Positions 1 to 14,269 of a DNA stretch of 64,000 bases are shown here, piece by piece (position 1 is the stretch's first letter; the number at the start of each line of letters is the position of its first letter). A program made the translations under genes and the position numbers. The stretch is from the NCBI GenBank assembly GCA_024220505.1, contig JAKZZE010000035.1, forward strand, positions 1 through 64,000, in the 5' to 3' direction. Below the pieces are notes generated by a model, which made no database searches, was not told the DNA's origin, and saw nothing but the letters and a program-made list of their open reading frames with translations. This DNA is from Rhizopus arrhizus. Its lineage: Eukaryota; Mucoromycota; Mucoromycetes; Mucorales; Rhizopodaceae.

Positions 1-45
1 AAAAAAAGTCAATCAAGAGTTTATTTACTCCTTAATTTCATGTGC

Positions 46-93
<48 letters not shown>

Positions 94-1952
94 TTCCAAG
101 TAAATAAACAAAAGTAACCAAGGAATTTAAAGATAAGAAATTTAAGCTAAAAGGTCATTTCCATTTTTCTATTTTCTTTTCTTTCCCTATCAAAGAAGAA
201 AAGAAAAACAAAGAAAAAATAATAATGGTTCTGGTCGGGTGCACTGGTTATGGCTCTTTCTGTCCATGGTCTTTTGGGGTATGGCTCCTGGGTAGTCTCT
301 TTTGTGTGTGTTTTTTTTTAAGCCATTTTTTTTTTCAGGTTTTTCGCCCTGCAACAAGATCAGGTTGGGATCAAATGTACTTTTACCTTCGCGTGGTGAT
401 CCTGTTAATCAAAGTCTAAAAGCTTTGAGAACCAAAAAAAGTACGATCTCTCTTTGTTCTCATGGCTTTCTGGTGTATATAAATTTAAGGGACGTAATCT
501 CTTTATAAGGTTTATGGCTATTTTTTATCTACATTATGTCTCATACTAGATTGATAGGGGGTGTTGGTGGCAAGAATGGCGCGTTCCTCATGAAATTTGG
601 ATGTTTGTTCTTCAAGGTAAATATTTCTTCCCTCTTTTTTTTTTTTTCCTTTTTTTCCTTTTTTTCCTTTTTAAATAAAAGCATATTTTGCTCAAATATC
701 TATTATAATAAATAAAAATAATTTTTTTTTGAAACATTATGTTTATTTCTTTATTATTACTTTAAATACAATAATATCCAATAAATAAATACGTCTCTAT
801 TGTAACCTTATTCATTCATAAAAGTAAGAAAAATGAACACTGCCTAAAAAAGGAAATCAAGAGATAAAGAAGACCATCTAATGTCCTTTATGTCTTATTA
901 CACAAGAGAAAGCATATGAGTCTATATTGAAGGATAACCTTTTTAATGATATAGAACATGTACTCCTCTCTTTCTCACAACTATGTATATATATATATAT
1001 ATATACCTAGACACGCTACACAAGAACTAGATCCAATATACTAATAGATAAAGGTTTATTTACGAATATACAAACTTACTTGCATCAGTCAATAGGAATG
1101 TTGTGTATTATGAACATTTAACAGCTAATTGCGATCATACATTAGTTGTAAATTAGCTAGGCTGATGTTAAAAGAATTCATATATAATAGATATATCATC
1201 ACCTACCATGCTGATAATAAGGTGAGCTATCTATACATAAGCTTAGATTGGATATAAACGCAGCTTATATAGGTCTTTGTATTTGTATTGAAGTAAGCAA
1301 GCTTTTATTCTTCTTTGTTCTATTCATATTTCATCATCTGTTTGTTTTGTAAAGAAAAATAAAATAGCAACGATACATCGTATAAACATGACCACCATAA
1401 AGGGGTTATGATAAAATATAGTGTTGAGTAATAAAAAGGATATAGTCAGATGAAACTAATATGTATATCTTTTGTTAATAGAAATCATCATTTTTCTTTT
1501 TCTTTTTCCTATCATCTTACTATGAGTTCAGAATAGGCTCTCTAATCAAACCTTGAAACAAGTATTCTCATGTCCCCATCCTTTCATATATGATCGTTTC
1601 TGATAAAATACTAGCAAAGGATCCAAGCTTGATCTGCAGTATCCATAATATCCGTAGTAGGCCTAACAGGTATACAGTCAATCTACACTAATAATAGCCT
1701 TAGATTTATTTAATCAGCTTTCTTACAAAAACAATTTAATGCATATATCGTATACATGGGAAATTACCTGTGAAGTGATGAATAAATGGGTTCAACTACA
1801 CTATAGAGAAGATGATAAATTGTGCGTTGATCAATAGACAATAAATTTGGCTTTGCTCTACTTTTGAAAATTTGGATGTATCATTGGGTAATTAGCTTCC
1901 ATTGAATCCTCTATTCAACGATCTTTATCATCTTGTTGATCCTTTTCCTTTT

Positions 1953-1990
<38 letters not shown>

Positions 1991-2819
1991 TTGATCCCAT
2001 ACCTAGTTTACAATCATGATATCTATATCTCCTAATATAAGCCTGATAGTAGGATATTACTTTTAAATAGACAGAAATTATCTTGAACTGCTTTTTGCTC
2101 TATCAGTATAGTTTACATGCTATCTAGCATATAGTAAATCTGTAGTTTCCTCTTATCCATCAAAGTAAGCTATCATACAGTGTTATCTTGGACTTTCTTT
2201 TGTACTAATCAAGATGATGGTGTAGTAAATAGTCGTGTAAACTGATATAGACACTGATTATGATTATATCATCTTGCAAGTTGTTTCCTTTTTGTCTCCA
2301 TTAATTTATTGACTTGATAATGTTTACTGAATCTGTTGATTAGCAAAAGGATAAATAAAAAGATCTAACTTACAATGCTTATAAACCCTACATTGACAGA
2401 CTTATTGATGTTTATAAGAAATATAAAAGAGAAAGAGAAAAGAGAAAAGAGAAAAGAGAAAAGAGAAAGAACAAAAGAAGCAAACAGAAAGAACAAGGAA
2501 CAATGAAATACGATCGACAACAATGCGACTGCTGTGTGACTTTGATTTCATTTTCCGCATTTTGTGTGGTGGTTTGTGTCACTGAGAGAGCCTTTTGTGA
2601 TGAGGATGCCTTTTCTTTTCTTTTCTTTTTTTTTTATTCTTTGCATATCCTTTATGCTTTCCATCTCAAATCAGTTTTAATGTTTGCTATACACAGGCAT
2701 TTTACTGGTAACTTGAGACCTTGTAGACAAAACAAGTACCAAGAGATGCTAGAGTTATAATAAATTGCTATCATGGAGGATAGACTCTCACTTATTGTAA
2801 GCTCAGCATCCCATGCTTA
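1..2819 (+). repeat. Left arm of a 2.8-kb inverted repeat
   Basis: This segment reappears as its reverse complement at 8135-10964. The inner boundary is sharp: the match ends at base 2819 and starts again at 8135, at an end carrying the palindrome AGCATGGGATGCT. The outer end may lie beyond the window start. Differences between the arms are mostly one-base indels in runs (for example CGCCCTGC near 350 against CGCCTGC in the other arm). The arm holds a poly(A) run at 52-91, an AT dinucleotide run near 990-1005, a poly(T) run near 1958-1989 and a purine GAGAAAA array near 2430-2467. An 85-codon reading frame at 2503-2760 recurs in both arms but resembles nothing I know, so I do not call it a gene. 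Confidence 0.93.
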
Positions 2820-5429
2820 CAACCTAGAGCCTTGATAGTACTGATAAGGGAGCGATAATTATTAGAGAGATACATTCAATTTTCATGGTCTCTTTCTCTA
2901 AAAACAGAGATACAGCTTGTCTCTTTTTATACTTGGTGCTCAAAGTATATCAAACTATAGGATTATGTTCAAGCAAAGCACTCACAAAAATGCTCATTAC
3001 CTTAAAAGGTGTAAAATCGAACTCTGGGTAATAATCAACTTGTCAAATTTACAAATACAGCACTGTATATGAATAAAGAACATACATGTCATAGTGTATG
3101 AAACATAGATTGTGACTCTTTGGAGAAGCAATGCACGTTGCTTATACAATATGAAACTATCTGTTGAGATGCTCGGCCAATATAATGTACATCATAAGTA
3201 ATTATCTGCTTATGGGAAGAGATTGACCATAGTCAATCTGGTATTTTCATAATGATTTCATATAATCTCAAGTGTGGTCAATTTCAGACATATAACAGTA
3301 TCTTTAATTAAATACATGGAAGAAAAAGCTCTTTAATAATTTTGGAAACATTTATATATTATACTTCCAGAGTTGTCACTAAGCTTTCTATGACTGTGGA
3401 GGAGCTGCATCCCAATTTGAATTGTGCAAAAATAATTTGATGCCTGCTTGTAACCACAAATTGCATAGCATCATGGACAAATTTAGTTGCAAATGATTGT
3501 TCAAGGCTACCTAGATACACTTGATCATTCCCTTGGAAATCGGATGTGGTATATTACTAGTATTATTTGGAAAAGAACGCAACTTTTATTTTCTATTGCT
3601 GTTAATTGCATTTCATTCCAAATGGCCTGTATACCTCTTTTTTTTGGTGTGTGTAGGAGTATTTTGTTCGGATGCCGCATTTTAGCTAGTCACTATAAGT
3701 AACGAATATCTAGTGATGAATTCTACTTTATGGAGGGAATTCATAACGGTTTCCATAGGAAAGGACTGGAAATTAATCAAGTCAATGCTAAGAGATTAGG
3801 TTCTTGCAAAATATGCTGTTCAGAGATGAGCTTCTAAAAGCCTTACATTTGAGAAACAGAAAACGTTATCTTGCTATCCAATTGATCCGAACTCACTATT
3901 ATCATTAAAACAACAGACGAAAACGCCTCCACACGATTCATAGATTCATTGTATAAACTCTAACAGGGGAAGAAGAGCAGTGAATGATTGACTGATATTG
4001 CACTGACATTTCGTATCTTTACCTATGATAATTCCATCAGCTCCTCATCATGAGCTTGTTTGAAAACATTTGGTTCATGTGCCATAATTGGTGTCGTTTT
4101 CGGATATTTTTGTTCAAGGATTCGTATGGTAAAGAGTTGATCGTGTTTGGGTGGCTTCTGTTTTTCTTGAGCAATAAAATGAATGACAATGACCTATCGA
4201 ATACGAAAGAGAGCTTCTTGTAAGCAAAGGCAAGATGTAACAGGATGGAGACTCATATTACAGAAGGTAGTGTACATGAGATTCTATCTCCAATTTTCCA
4301 GACATTGAGTGATCAACGACACGCACTTAAAAATCGTAAAATTGTTTGGAAATGTCAATATGTTCCACAACAAAACGATCGTTATTACTTGGGGCTCGAA
4401 CGTCGAATAAGCGTCGATAGAAATCAGGCGAATGATCTTCAGGCGTGTTGGTATCAGTGATGGTCGAACGATCAGACAGGTTTTGTCAGGGGTCTTCTAT
4501 ACCAATATTGGTGTCCTATGAGTCATCTTTCACCTCATCAATTGGGTTTTGAACAATTGTTTTTATTTTAGCTAAATTACCATGTATTCTGTATTTTTCT
4601 TTGAGAAATTCTTTTGTAGTTTTGCCCTGAATAAAAAAAAAGCCTGGGGAATACGTACGTTTGGATTGATATTAGTCAAAATGTAATTATATTTTCTCTT
4701 ACCAAACTGTATCTGCTGTGAAATCTGTATTTATATTTAAATTATGATTGCTTGGTAGGCTTTTCAAATTCTTTTTAACATCTCTTGCATAGGTCATCGC
4801 TGCATTTAGTAAGTTCTGGATATGGGAAGATTTATAAAGGCAAAGGCTGATATTTCTATATGCTTTCACCATTACTTGATTTAACTTTTTGTTCGCAAAA
4901 AACTGGCAAATTCTTCCCCAAAAAAACTGAAGAAAAGGAAACTTGATAATCAATAAGTCTCTTTAACCTCTTTATTGAGTGAAGACAAGAGAGAAAGCCC
5001 ATTAAATACAATTATGTCTTGTTTTATAAATTGATAATTGAGGAACCGAATTTATACAATGTAAATCATTAAAGTTGTTTGTATGTAGTGATGACTATAT
5101 AACATGAAGACCTTGAGTAATCCCACACGATATTTAAGTATTTAATAAGGAAAATACGACAATACAGTCGTTGGTATCTAGTTTATTGTATTGATCTTGA
5201 GTTATAATGTAATTATCCATCATGGGCTTTTTTTCCACTTTGCGTAAAATGTATCTTCTTTGGAAAGCGATTTACTAAAACATCATCTATTAATTACATC
5301 AGAAGTATTACAAACCTAAAGTTAAATATCAAACAAACCACCAATATAGCACCTTTCAAGGGAGGTAAATTGTCGAAAACATTACTTTCATCGGAATAAA
5401 TACAACGTCTGAATGCGCGATTCTTGATA
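2820..5429. other. Spacer between arms, first half; mostly no recognisable content
   Basis: AT-rich DNA between the left arm and the decayed LINE. Apart from the nuclease-like fragment at 4240-4460, I see no supported gene, RNA or repeat here. Short open frames, such as one at 3487-3702, have no domain I recognise. Confidence 0.5.
4240..4460 (+). pseudogene. Fragment of a PD-(D/E)XK-like accessory protein family
   Basis: A 71-codon frame from ATG 4245 contains the pattern VHEILSPIFQTL followed by a basic stretch and KIVWK. The same pattern (a phrase like IWSPI..IF, then a tryptophan 12-15 residues on) starts the nuclease-like part of the broken gene at 46.1-47.2 kb and, more loosely, of the intact gene at 38.8-40.6 kb (YLDPILSPMF). 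After 4460 the frame decays and the expected acidic and E-x-K motifs are not found. It is probably a relic of the same expanded family. Function is unknown and the link rests on a short motif. Confidence 0.4.
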
Positions 5430-8070
5430 ATCCGTCGTCAGCTTGCATGTTTTAATTGTAGTCAATCTGACACAATCTTATTCAATGACAACAATGGCAC
5501 CACAACTTCCCCTCAACCAGGTTTTATATGCAAATATTTTTCTAAAACGTTTAGCTCAAACGCTATGGTTGACTTTATTAAAACAACTACAAACTCACTT
5601 TTTGAAGAAGATTCTAGTGCTATGGAAGTTTCTAGCCCTTTTTGTCACAAACCCAGACACCAATCTTGGTACAGCAGTTATTTCAGTTGGTAATACCCAG
5701 CTGTTAGCATTCATTGATCGCCTCCAGAAAAATTACAGCAATCAAAAGCTGAGCTACAACAAGCAAGGGATGAAATTGAGCAGTTACATACCCACCTCGC
5801 TCAAAAAACTAATGAAACCTCTATAGCCGATGATTACGATAACCAGTAACTTCTACTTTTGAATATTTCTCAGCCACTTTCTCCTTGGGGAGATACTGAT
5901 CGCTTAAACAGAATCAAGCAATCTGTGACGGAAAAATGTGAGCAATGCCATATCCAACGAAAATAAACCGCTGCTTGCCTATTGCAACCATCTTTCGAGA
6001 ACTAAGACTTCCAATCTATCTAAATTTCAATCAAGGTACGAGTATCAATTGGATAATTACGCAGCTGCCTCCGTAAACTTGAAATAAACAACGATCGTAT
6101 CCTGAACATCTACTATCCGAATCGCAATGGAGTAACCCTTTTAGTACACAACAGCTCTGCACCCAAACTAAATAACCATTTTCAAAAGTTAAATGTGCAG
6201 ATCAGAGAAAACTTTGGCCTATGTGATGGATCGATCCTCAAGGGTCCAAAATACAATAACTGTGCCACGGAGGAACGTAACAGCCATGTATTTAGGTGCC
6301 ACTGCGATCGAATAGAAGGGGATCTCACTTTTATTCGTTCTCCAGTCAAGCACACTGTGGAAAGATACTTTTACATTAAATTCTGGATAAAAAAGCCATA
6401 ACTTAATGATATAATCTCGTTTCGGCAACATAATAATCTTACAGCGCCTTTTTGCACAGATGAAGACGCGGACGTTTTATAAAAGAACCCCTCTGACAGT
6501 TCCACTAATCAGTAGCGTTAATTGTTTCCATTTCCTTATTTAACGTTGCCTGTTTTACCTAAGCAAGCTATCTCTCAACCCTCCATTATACTATTAATAA
6601 CAGAAACTTGATTATTCAATCCTCACCGATACCCTATTTCTTGGCGACAACTCCCCATACCTATGACCAACACGACAGCTCTTCTCGACTTTACGGAAGT
6701 CTTGGAATCACCATATTAGTTAACTCCTCCTGTCTCTACCCAGTTCATCATGTTGTTCATGACCACCCTTTACTAGCTAAGTATACCCTTTCATTTACAA
6801 TATCAAAAAACCTCATTCACTGTCTCTACTTCTCACCGTCCTTGGATCACACTTCAGTTCAATAAATATTGGAGCTTCTTTCTCAAGCTTTCCCTAATAC
6901 ACCATCAACTGTATTTTGTGGCGATTTTAATGCAAGAGTGGGCGTATTTACCGGGGGTTCATGCTTTAACCACTGTGATGATATCTTGCAAGATTGGATC
7001 TATTCACAAGATATAACCCTTTGGAATCAATGTTTGGCTTATGGAAGACTTACCTCAATTATACACAATGGTGGTAGCGCCATCACCTACCGACCTAGAC
7101 TCGCTACAGTTAACTATCAGAGACGACTTATCCAAGGGCTCTAATCGTAATGTTGTGGGACTTTTTTTTTCAAACGAATTTGCCATCGGTATCTGAGCTT
7201 TCTCCACCACAGCTTCTGTGGAACTTGAGTAAACTTAAAGATCCTGATACAGTTTCCCGCTATAAGAGTATCTCCATAGAGTTATCTAACATTCTACTGT
7301 CTGTTTTAACATCCACATTTCCTGACCAATATTCCGCTTCTTTTGATGATGTTTCTTGTCCTATTACATTTGAAATGATCTGAGACTCACATATACATAT
7401 GCATCCAAAAAATGCATAGTGTTGATCGTATTCGTCAAGAGATGCTATAACCCCTTCAGGATCAGCTTGCACCTATTCTTCTCCATCCTTTTCATCTTTA
7501 TTGGAAATTCTCATATACATCAAGCAAATTACGGATTGTTCAAGTCATTCGTATTTACAAAACAAAAGTGCATACGATAATCCTAGCAACTACAGACCTC
7601 TCAGCTTAACATCTGTGTTTCGGAAGCTTCTCGAACGTTATCTTCATTCTTTCATCTCAATTCAAAGTCTTAGCTTAGATCTAGCTCAAGGTGGTTTCCG
7701 TGAAGCTCGAGGATCATCTGATCAAACACTGTGTTTGGCTGAGACTTGTAACATTCTTTGACAGCATCACCATACTTCCTTTGTTCTTGCTTTCCTTTAC
7801 ATTAAATCCGCTTAGATACAGTTAATCGCTGTGGCATCTGGCGTGCTTTGCAGCCTATTACTACCACACCGCTTATTAGCCTTTTACAAAATCTTTTCAA
7901 TGATGTACAAATTAAGATTCTCCTCTAAAACGCTATCATTTATCGATTTCATCCATCCATTGGTGCTCTTCAATATTCCACATTTTTGCCTCTATTGTAG
8001 ATGGAACTCTAACAAATACGTTATCCTTGATGATACTGTTGATGCGCCAACAATAACATGTTAGGAGATG
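5430..8070 (+). mobile_element. Decayed LINE, family A (ORF1 and ORF2 relics)
   Basis: Broken reading frames in several phases line up in order with the better-preserved LINE on the minus strand at 40.7-42.6 kb. Around 5726-5830 is the coiled-coil phrase LQQARDEIEQL, matching LQQARTEIANL there. Around 6095-6260 is a stretch ending LKGPKYN, matching LKDPKYA. From 6600 to 7140 is an endonuclease-like segment with NLIHCLYFSPSLD and CGDFNARVG (the GDFN motif of LINE exonuclease-endonuclease-phosphatase domains). From 7570 reverse transcriptase signatures appear: NYRPLSLTSVFRKLLE and AQGGFRE. Stops and frameshifts throughout make it inactive. It fills most of the second half of the spacer between the inverted-repeat arms. 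Confidence 0.8.
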
Positions 8071-8134
8071 CTGCATTCCTGAAGTTTTTTTTATATCATT
8101 ATATTTCAATCTTTCTTTGCTTTTATTACTGATC

Positions 8135-8964
8135 TAAGCATGGGATGCTGAGCTTACAATAAGTGAGAGTCTATCCTCCATGATAGCAATTTATTATAAC
8201 TCTAGCATCTCTTGGTACTTGTTTTGTCTACAAGGTCTCAAGTTACCAGTAAAATGCCTGTGTATAGCAAACATTAAAACTGATTTGAGATGGAAAGCAT
8301 AAAGGATATGCAAAGAATAAAAAAAAAAGAAAAGAAAAGAAAAGGCATCCTCATCACAAAAGGCTCTCTCAGTGACACAAACCACCACACAAAATGCGGA
8401 AAATGAAATCAAAGTCACACAGCAGTCGCATTGTTGTCGATCGTATTTCATTGTTCCTTGTTCTTTCTGTTTGCTTCTTTTGTTCTTTCTCTTTTCTCTT
8501 TTCTCTTTTCTCTTTTCTCTTTTCTCTTTTATATTTCTTATAAACATCAATAAGTCTGTCAATGTAGGGTTTATAAGCATTGTAAGTTAGATCTTTTTAT
8601 TTATCCTTTTGCTAATCAACAGATTCAGTAAACATTATCAAGTCAATAAATTAATGGAGACAAAAAGGAAACAACTTGCAAGATGATATAATCATAATCA
8701 GTGTCTATATCAGTTTACACGACTATTTACTACACCATCATCTTGATTAGTACAAAAGAAAGTCCAAGATAACACTGTATGATAGCTTACTTTGATGGAT
8801 AAGAGGAAACTACAGATTTACTATATGCTAGATAGCATGTAAACTATACTGATAGAGCAAAAAGCAGTTCAAGATAATTTCTGTCTATTTAAAAGTAATA
8901 TCCTACTATCAGGCTTATATTAGGAGATATAGATATCATGATTGTAAACTAGGTATGGGATCAA

Positions 8965-9001
<37 letters not shown>

Positions 9002-10870
9002 AAAAGGAAAAGGATCAACAAGATGATAAAGATCGTTGAATAGAGGATTCAATGGAAGCTAATTACCCAATGATACATCCAAATTTTCAAAAGTAGAGCA
9101 AAGCCAAATTTATTGTCTATTGATCAACGCACAATTTATCATCTTCTCTATAGTGTAGTTGAACCCATTTATTCATCACTTCACAGGTAATTTCCCATGT
9201 ATACGATATATGCATTAAATTGTTTTTGTAAGAAAGCTGATTAAATAAATCTAAGGCTATTATTAGTGTAGATTGACTGTATACCTGTTAGGCCTACTAC
9301 GGATATTATGGATACTGCAGATCAAGCATTGGATCCTTTGCTAGTATTTTATCAGAAACGATCATATATGAAAGGATGGGGACATGAGAATACTTGTTTC
9401 AAGGTTTGATTAGAGAGCCTATTCTGAACTCATAGTAAGATGATAGGAAAAAGAAAAAGAAAAATGATGATTTCTATTAACAAAAGATATACATATTAGT
9501 TTCATCTGACTATATCCTTTTTATTACTCAACACTATATTTTATCATAACCCCTTTTATGGTGGTCATGTTTATACGATGTATCGTTGCTATTTTTATTT
9601 TTCTTTACAAAACAAACAGATGATGAAATATGAATAGAACAAAGAAGAATAAAAGCTTGCTTACTTCAATACAAATACAAAGACCTATATAAGCTGCGTT
9701 TATATCCAATCTAAGCTTATGTATAGATAGCTCACCTTATTATCAGCATGGTAGGTGATGATATATCTATTATATATGAATTCTTTTAACATCAGCCTAG
9801 CTAATTTACAACTAATGTATGATCGCAATTAGCTGTTAAATGTTCATAATACACAACATTCCTATTGACTGATGCAAGTAAGTTTGTATATTCGTAAATA
9901 AACCTTTATCTATTAGTATATTGGATCTAGTTCTTGTGTAGCGTGTCTAGGTATATATATATATATATATACATAGTTGTGAGAAAGAGAGGAGTACATG
10001 TTCTATATCATTAAAAAGGTTATCCTTCAATATAGACTCATATGCTTTCTCTTGTGTAATAAGACATAAAGGACATTAGATGGTCTTCTTTATCTCTTGA
10101 TTTCCTTTTTTAGGCAGTGTTCATTTTTCTTACTTTTATGAATGAATAAGGTTACAATAGAGACGTATTTATTTATTGGATATTATTGTATTTAAAGTAA
10201 TAATAAAGAAATAAACATAATGTTTCAAAAAAAATTATTTTTTATTTATTATAATAGATATTTGAGCAAAATATGCTTTTATTTAAAAAGGAAAAAAAGG
10301 AAAAAAAGGAAAAAAAAAAAAAGAGGGAAGAAATATTTACCTTGAAGAACAAACATCCAAATTTCATGAGGAACGCGCCATTCTTGCCACCAACACCCCC
10401 TATCAATCTAGTATGAGACATAATGTAGATAAAAAATAGCCATAAACCTTATAAAGAGATTACGTCCCTTAAATTTATATACACCAGAAAGCCATGAGAA
10501 CAAAGAGAGAATCGTACTTTTTTTGGTTCTCAAAGCTTTTTAGACTTTGATTAACAGGATCAACCACGCGAAGGTAAAAGTACATTTGATCCCAACCTGA
10601 TCTTGTTGCAGGCGAAAAACCTGAAAAAAAAAATGGCTTAAAAAAAAACACACACAAAAGAGACTACCCAGGAGCCATACCCAAAAGACCATGGAACAGA
10701 AAAGAGCCATAACCAGTGCACCCGACCAGAACCATTATTATTTTTCTTTGTTTTTTCTTTTCTTCTTTGATAGGGAGAAAGAAAAGAAATAGAAAAATGG
10801 AAATGACCTTTTATAGCTTAAATTTCTTATCTTTAAATTCCTTGGTTACTTTTGTTTATTTACTTGGAAT

Positions 10871-10919
<49 letters not shown>

Positions 10920-10964
10920 GCACATGAAATTAAGGAGTAAATAAACTCTTGATTGACTTTTTTT
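8135..10964 (-). repeat. Right arm of the 2.8-kb inverted repeat
   Basis: Near-perfect reverse complement of 1-2819. It includes the mirrored poly(A) run near 8966-8999, the pyrimidine TCTTTTC array near 8487-8528, the dinucleotide run near 9953-9970 and the poly(T) run near 10869-10913. The partner of the left arm's first bases ends near 10964, where the T-run continues beyond the left arm's visible start. Small indels relative to the left arm change the open frames; here the purine array reads through in frame with the 85-codon frame, giving 128 codons (8580 to 8194). Confidence 0.93.
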
Positions 10965-13900
10965 TTTTCTCTTCATATGAAATACTATCCTAATTAAAAA
11001 TAAGGCTTGAAAGGAAAAATAAAACAAAAAAGAAACGCGTTAAAGAAAGGAGCTTTATTACATTCTTCACTCAAGGCATATCCAAATCGGTTTCAATGTT
11101 CGTAGTATATATAATTTGATTCTCTCTCTCTCTCTCTCTCTCTTTCTCACATACACTCACATACACTCACATACACAAAATACCAAGTCGAATCACATTT
11201 TTTATTTGTACGTCAAATATAAACAAAGCAAAAAGATGAGAATAGAATGACTTTTTTATATTTTTTTTTTTTACTAAGCTACCGTTTCACTTATTCCACA
11301 CATAACAACTCAGTAAAGTATAAGAACCAATCACTATACGCACGGATTACTTCGTGCCTAGAAACAAAACATAGCAGAAGTCAAAGTATCTAACACTGTA
11401 TGGTTGATTTGGTTGTGAAGTATGATGGTCAAAAATAAAAAAATAAAAATAAAAAAATGGAACGTAGATTAGAACATTTGTTACAAAGATTGTGGGCTGA
11501 AAAGGAAATCTTTTTTTTTTCTTTCTTTTGCATGAAAATTGTACTAGTGTCACACAAACCACTTTTTTTTTATTTATTTCCATTTTGCCATCTATGTTTT
11601 TCAATAAGAAAAGGGGAAAAGATGTTTAACATAAGTTGACTTATAAACCACTAACTTATCATGAAAGGAAAACGCTTGTAAATCAGACTAAAATGAATTG
11701 AACTCAAAGCGAGAGATGATCAAGTTCTTTACATGCTTCTGTTTTTAGTCAGTAAACAATCTTGTTTTTTTGTTTTTACTCCGAACCGTATTCTTCCTTT
11801 ATTTACTTTCTCATTTATGCAAGCAAGGAATACTTTATTAAAAAGAGTAATTCATAAACTGAATTTTATTGATTATCAACTGAATATTGCTTTATATTGA
11901 AGGGAGAGAGAGAGAAAGAACTAGAAAAGCTCAATGTATGAGAGTAAAATATATTTATATCTTTATAATGAATAGCATCTCTAAAAAATGCAATAGGTTA
12001 ACATCTGTACACGGATCAATCGTCTTTACTATTGACTAGCAACGAACAATAATGAAATGCTCCTTCTTCTCAAAATAATGGATTGTATTAGCTATTGCAA
12101 ACATCATCTGCAACGATTAGAAACTACTTAGATCATAACAGATTCAGTTATTCTAAAGAGTTATAGCTCAATATCAAGTGTTCTAAGAATTATATCTTAA
12201 TTCACTATTTCATTGTCTCCTTCTATGTTTGATTTTTTGATATTCAAGTTTCATACTTTAGCATACTCTTCATTATGTTCTGATTTACTGGAACCGCTCA
12301 TCCGAGACTGATCCGACCAACCAGTGATATTAAATCAATCAGCTTAGAACCAATTAGTTGTCAGGTCTTCTGTGCCTAGGGTAGTACATGTGGAAAGAAA
12401 AAAAGAACGGAGTTGAAAAAGCATTCAAACCTATTTCTATTTTTCGCTTATTTAGCTCAAGGACTCACTGATAGTATTATAGTGTTGTAAAAAAAAAAAA
12501 GGAGGAGAGGGGGAGGGGGGGGATATAAATAGAGAAGATACTAGAGTAGCTACTAATTACTATAAAGGAATACAACTTTTATTACTGTTAATCAGTTTAC
12601 TCCCCCCCTAAAAAAATAAAGTTCCTATTTAGTTAGCCATCATTTGAACTAAGCATACTCAGAACTAACAACTTCAGTAAGTGATGGAAAAGTAGTAGTA
12701 GTAGTAGTAGTAGTAGTAGAAGAAGAAGAAGAAAGAAAACAAAAAGTAAGAGAACAAGAGCTAAGTGACTTTAACATCGTTACCAAACTTATCATGGCTT
12801 TTATCTTATCCTAGTCTGTAATACCAAATAAACCACCTGTACTCTTTAGTATTCAATTCATAGTTCCAACTATCTATGTTCATTTCGCCTAAGAAAAGAA
12901 AAAGAAAAAAATATAGAAAAGATTAGCAATAGCTATGAAAAACTAGATAATCTGACTCAACCACACTGGATGAATAATATGTGCAAAAAAGGAAATATGA
13001 TGGTTACAGCGCCAATACCTGGAATAGCAGGATGAGGGATAAAAGGAAATGTGTATACGACGCTTACTGATGGTATAAAAGTGAGACAAGTGTTTGTCTT
13101 TATTGTATTGCATTATAAAAGTCAGTAAATGGATATGTGGATTGAAAGGTAAATAAATAACACAAGCTGATGAAAAAGAAGAATATCTATAGGCATTTAA
13201 GCTACATTAGTTTATACCATATATAAAAGACACCATAAGACTAGTCTTGCAACTAGATACACCACAGTTCATAAATAGATTGCTGAATGATTAAATGAAG
13301 GATTTGCATTGTGTTTATGTCTACTGGATTTACAGTGTTTTCATATCAAACTGTTATTTATCTTTATTTGTCGCTTCTCTATATTCGTTTATTGTAAATG
13401 TGGAAACTTTGTAAAGACAATTTGAATAAAATATAAAAGTTCGAGCGGAAGCTAATCCAACAATCAGTAGAAAAGTGCAATATGAGAATAGTCATTTTGT
13501 ATGAGGCTTTCTTGACGTGATTGGATGATAATCTTTCGAAAACCAAGAGGATGATGGATGTGCGAATAGGGATGTTATCAAATACGAACATCCAATGAGA
13601 GCACTGGATAGAAAGCAGATCATGACTAATAGTCATAGTTGATGGGATATCATGGCTGGAGGCAGAGACAGGAAGGAAGGTTTATTTGGAACAATGTACG
13701 AGCGATGGCAAAGGAGAAGAGGAATTGAGATGGAAAGTACTCGTGCTAAAAATGTCAATAATATAAAAACAATATATATATATATATGTATATATAGAAA
13801 TCTAACGAATACACCTGTCTCACTACCATTGTAAAGTATAGCATTTGTAACTAACTAAACTTATGTACTTTTAATGGAAATTGATATCGATTTTGCCAAA

Positions 13901-14260
13901 TCATTGTTCACTGTTGCTAGATAATAACTTAGAATAACTCCAATTCTACATAATTTCTAATTCGATCCTTTGTCTTCAATTATCTCAATTTGTTTTGATT
14001 CGTCAAACAAATCAAGTATACTTCCCATGATCGTCTTATCCTTACATTTTACAATAAGATTTCATAGTCCCTTTTCTTCAATCATGGCTGCTTTCTTATA
14101 TCTTATAACTTCAATAGCAATGTCTTGGAATAGCTTTAAGGCTATTCTTTGATTGAAGTATTCTTCTATTGAAATATTTGTCAGCTTGTATATCAAAGTT
14201 GAATTACATCCATGTTGTGTAAGATTGCATCATAGGATTATTGTATCACTAAAACTTCCT
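10965..14260. other. Intergenic, microsatellite-rich
   Basis: No gene is supported. Visible low-complexity features: a CT run at about 11121-11143, followed directly by about three copies of an ACTCACATAC-type unit to about 11177; a GTA run at about 12695-12718 merging into GAA to about 12733; a TA run near 13771-13787. Short frames here, including one on the minus strand at 11347-11604, are dominated by Phe and Lys from T and A runs. Confidence 0.5.
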
Positions 14261-14269
14261 CCACAACTA

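Noticed and set aside
360..415. A GTGGTTGATCCTG-like string in the inverted-repeat arms, resembling the start of 18S rRNA
   Set aside because: Only about 12 bases match, the left arm even lacks one of them, and the flanks are not rRNA.
2503..2760. 85-codon frame conserved in both arms (also 8451-8194)
   Set aside because: Conservation follows from the arms being copies of each other. The frame has a Phe run from a T tract, no known domain, and is disrupted in the third copy.
10716..10940. 74-codon plus frame in the right arm
   Set aside because: Consists mainly of a phenylalanine run encoded by the T tract.
11121..11180. Short direct repeats considered as a CRISPR-like array
   Set aside because: Simple CT and ACTCACATAC microsatellite units with no unique spacers; the genome is eukaryotic.
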